The notes below the pieces were generated by a model. That model worked only from the letters and a program-made list of their open reading frames with translations. It was not told the origin of the DNA and ran no database searches. Shown here one piece after another: positions 61,781 to 64,000 of a DNA stretch of 64,000 nt; position 1 is the stretch's first letter, and every line of letters starts with the position of its first letter. The translations under genes were made by a program, and so were the position numbers. The stretch is from Tolumonas auensis DSM 9187 (lineage in GTDB: Bacteria > Pseudomonadota > Gammaproteobacteria > Enterobacterales > Aeromonadaceae): positions 606,501-670,500 of the forward strand of contig NC_012691.1 in assembly GCF_000023065.1 (NCBI RefSeq), read 5' to 3'.

Positions 61781-62182
61781 CGTCATCTTTCCTTGTTATG
61801 AGGGATGCCTGATTTACCTCAGGCTTGGTTAGTCTCTGAAAAGTTTTTTTTAATTTCTTGGGAACTTTTCTTGAATTGAACATATCTAACTAGAGACAGC
61901 CGTGCAAATGCGCAAGCCATTGGCGTTGTTGTTTTGTGACCCAGCTGGCAATCTCTGTTTTTGGGCAAAAATGATCTGTGAGCCTGATCTCTTTCCCTCA
62001 TTTCCCTCGTATTAACCAATTGTTTCGTTTTTTAGTTACGCTATTCATTGATCGCGATGGCGGGCTTGCGTACCATTTCGTTTTCCGTTTACACCATGGA
62101 ATGGTGTAATATGCATATATATCCACTCTCGTCGCTTGGATACTCAATTTTTTGATATCAGCACCATGATCAGGAACACAGC
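61781..62182. other. 400-base intergenic region between porin and ydiJ
   Basis: Divergent regulatory region. Toward the porin, TTGCAC-17 bp-TATGTT (minus strand, about 61877-61906) is a possible promoter with a long A-rich leader. Toward ydiJ, the palindrome at 62089-62109. No credible gene; the short frames present lack ribosome binding sites. Confidence 0.55.
62089..62109 (+). promoter_or_regulatory. Perfect palindrome upstream of ydiJ, candidate operator
   Basis: TTACACCAT-GGA-ATGGTGTAA, 9-bp perfect arms, 74 bases before the ydiJ ATG. A TTTACA (62088-62093) and a TATGCA (62110-62115) 16 bp apart bracket it, so it could be an operator inside the promoter. The TGGTGTAA half resembles GntR-family sites; the regulator is not in the window. 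Confidence 0.55.
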
Positions 62183-64000
62183 ATGATCCCGAGACTGACA
62201 CCCCAAGAAAGCCTGAAACAACCTTATATTGCTTTTCTGGCCGCGTTAACGCGCGCTGGTTTCACCGGCAATATTGATTCTTCCTATTCCAGCCGTCTGG
62301 CAGTCGCCACAGATAACAGTGTGTATCAATGGCTACCGCAAGCGGTGCTGCATCCGAAAACAACGGAAGATATTGCGCTGATGCTCAAACTGGCCTCAGA
62401 GCCGGTGTATCGTCAAATCACTTTCTCTCCGCGTGGGGGTGGTACCGGCACCAACGGGCAGTCCTTGAATGATGGCATCATGGTGGATCTGTCTTTATAT
62501 ATGACATCGGTGCTGGAACTGGATGTGGCAGCCCGTCAGGTCAGAGTGCAGGCGGGGTTGGTGAAAGATAAGCTGAACCTCACGCTGAAACCGCACGGTC
62601 TGTTTTTCTCTCCGGAGCTTTCTACCAGTAACCGCGCCACGATCGGCGGGATGGTCAATACCGATGCTTCCGGTCAGGGCTCTCTGAAATACGGTAAAAC
62701 CTCTGCGCATGTCGTCGGTGTACGTGCAGTGCTGATGGATGGCTCGGTGATTGACGCAGCGCCATTACAGGGTGATGCCTTGCAGGCGAAGCTTGAACAG
62801 CAGGATCGTGAAGGGGAAATCTATCGTCTGGTGTGGGATATCGCACGTGGCAAACGTGCTGACATCGAAGCCACTTTCCCGAAACTGAACCGTTTCCTCA
62901 CCGGCTATGATTTAACACACGTTTACGATCCAGCCACTGAAACGCTGGATCTGAGCCGCTTGCTGTGCGGTTCCGAAGGCACGCTGGCTTTTATTACCGA
63001 AGCGGTGCTGGATTTAACGCCGATCCCGACTTACCGCGCATTGGTAAATATCAAATATGACAGCTTTGAATCAGCATTGCGTAACGCCCCGCTGATGGTG
63101 GAAGCTGAAGCGCTGTCGGTTGAAACAGTTGATTCCCGCGTACTTGATCTGGCGCGTTCCGATATCGTCTGGCATTCGGTGAAAAGCCTGATCACCGATG
63201 TACCGGATAAAGAGATGATGGGATTAAACATTGTCGAATATGCCGGTGCCGACGCGAGTGACCAGCAGCCTAAAATGCAGGCTCTGTGCAAGAAACTGGA
63301 TGAACTGATGGCTGCCGGTAAAGCCGGTATCATTGGCTATCAGATCACAGAAGATCTGGCCAGTGTCGAAGCTATTTATGCCATGCGTAAAAAAGCCGTA
63401 GGTCTGCTGGGTAATGCACCAGGGCGTAAAAAGCCGGTGGCATTTACCGAAGATACGGCGGTTCCGCCGGAAAAACTGGCTGATTTTATTATGGAATTCC
63501 GCGCTTTGCTGGACGACCATCAACTGACCTACGGTATGTTCGGTCACGTTGATGCGGGGGTTCTGCATGTGCGCCCGGCACTGGATATGTGCGATCCGGA
63601 ACAGGAAGTGACGCTGCGCAAGATCTCTGATCAGGTCGTGAAGCTGACCGCGAAATATGGCGGCCTGATGTGGGGTGAACACGGCCGTGGTTTCCGTTCA
63701 GAATACGGTCCTGAATTCTTCGGCGATCTGTTTGTTGAACTGCGCCGGATCAAAGGCGCGTTTGACCCGGATAACCGGCTGAATCCGGGCAAGATTTGTA
63801 CCCCGCTGAATTCAAACGATCCGCTGGTTTCAGTCGATGCGACCAAACGCGGTGCTTATGATCGTCAGATCCCGGTCCGGATCCGTGACTCGTTTAAAGA
63901 GGCGCTGGAATGTAACGGTAATGGCTTGTGCTTTACCTTTGAAACCACCTCACCGATGTGTCCTTCCTTTAAATTAAGCGGCGATCGTCGTGAATCACCG
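62183..64000 (+). CDS. ydiJ: FAD-binding oxidase YdiJ, D-2-hydroxyglutarate dehydrogenase type (3' end outside window)
   Basis: 606 codons of a protein about 1,000 aa long in E. coli. FAD_binding_4 domain first: FSPRGGGTGTNGQSLNDG (about 85-100), FFSPELSTSNRATIGGMVNTDASGQGS in two blocks, then the FAD-oxidase C domain with LCGSEGTLAFITEAVLDL, NIVEYAGAD, YGMFGHVDAGVLHVRPALDMCDP (two blocks) and NPGKICTP. ECNGNGLCF near the window end begins the iron-sulfur half. YdiJ relatives oxidise D-2-hydroxyglutarate, passing electrons to the respiratory chain. ATG 62183 is preceded by AGGAACAC. Alternative name: D-lactate dehydrogenase-like. Confidence 0.92.
   Translation, partial: MIPRLTPQESLKQPYIAFLAALTRAGFTGNIDSSYSSRLAVATDNSVYQWLPQAVLHPKTTEDIALMLKLASEPVYRQITFSPRGGGTGTNGQSLNDGIMVDLSLYMTSVLELDVAARQVRVQAGLVKDKLNLTLKPHGLFFSPELSTSNRATIGGMVNTDASGQGSLKYGKTSAHVVGVRAVLMDGSVIDAAPLQGDALQAKLEQQDREGEIYRLVWDIARGKRADIEATFPKLNRFLTGYDLTHVYDPATETLDLSRLLCGSEGTLAFITEAVLDLTPIPTYRALVNIKYDSFESALRNAPLMVEAEALSVETVDSRVLDLARSDIVWHSVKSLITDVPDKEMMGLNIVEYAGADASDQQPKMQALCKKLDELMAAGKAGIIGYQITEDLASVEAIYAMRKKAVGLLGNAPGRKKPVAFTEDTAVPPEKLADFIMEFRALLDDHQLTYGMFGHVDAGVLHVRPALDMCDPEQEVTLRKISDQVVKLTAKYGGLMWGEHGRGFRSEYGPEFFGDLFVELRRIKGAFDPDNRLNPGKICTPLNSNDPLVSVDATKRGAYDRQIPVRIRDSFKEALECNGNGLCFTFETTSPMCPSFKLSGDRRESP

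Overview
The window reads as a stretch of chromosome from a gammaproteobacterium. It carries LptF/LptG, PilB with a type IV pilin, ErpA, EttA, RbbA and YdiJ, and a PepA very close to the enterobacterial protein, with roughly 50% GC in coding DNA. The mix (Aeromonas-type pilin/PilB order, a DraT/DraG pair, RbbA cluster, AnmK) suggests Aeromonadales, perhaps a Tolumonas relative. That placement is recognition from memory and was not tested by a search. Both ends cut genes: pilB lacks its 3' end at base 1, and ydiJ runs off at base 64000.

Layout. 1-5.5 kb (minus): pilB, pilin, then purD and purH. 3.6-6.75 kb: five copies (one diverged, one truncated) of a dispersed intergenic repeat; the four between 5.68 and 6.75 kb bracket a StbD/StbE-type toxin-antitoxin pair. 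6.8-9.5 kb: Lrp-family regulator, a candidate small RNA, ettA and tRNA-Leu(CAA). 9.6-17.4 kb: RDD protein, lptF-lptG, and pepA-holC-valS. 17.4-21 kb: LysR regulator divergent from cytochrome b561, two YceI proteins and a pirin. 21-28.7 kb: pepD-alr on minus and, across a 650-base AT-rich gap, DUF1611 (dgcN-like), enolase-superfamily epimerase (dgcA-like), D-amino acid aminotransferase and a sodium:alanine symporter on plus; together these look like a D-amino acid/muropeptide utilisation locus. 28.8-31.1 kb: ahpC-ahpF behind a textbook OxyR site. 31.4-32.4 kb: cold shock protein and an HD hydrolase. 32.5-40 kb: an extra rbsD-rbsK pair followed by a full rbsDACBKR operon with an RbsR-type operator. 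40-41.9 kb: draG-draT, the reversible ADP-ribosylation switch of nitrogenase. 41.9-46.6 kb: hemL, erpA, small lipoprotein, anmK, tyrS. 46.7-51.4 kb: an NAD island, nrtR and an adenylyltransferase divergent from pncB-nadE, with a tandem palindrome between. 51.4-54.6 kb: copZ divergent from copA-cueR, each with its own CueR-type operator. 54.6-60.2 kb: yhiI-rbbA-yhhJ-tetR operon. 60.2-64 kb: small exported protein, porin and ydiJ.

How the genes work together. Much of the window is self-contained regulatory units in which the regulator or its site lies beside its targets: RbsR, CueR, NrtR, the TetR at the RbbA cluster, and OxyR acting on ahpC. The most interesting units are the D-amino acid cluster, the DraT/DraG pair (implying a nif system elsewhere), the candidate 175-nt RNA at 7.4 kb with several GGA motifs, and the 96-bp repeat family around the toxin-antitoxin pair. 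I found no phage genes, transposases or CRISPR arrays.
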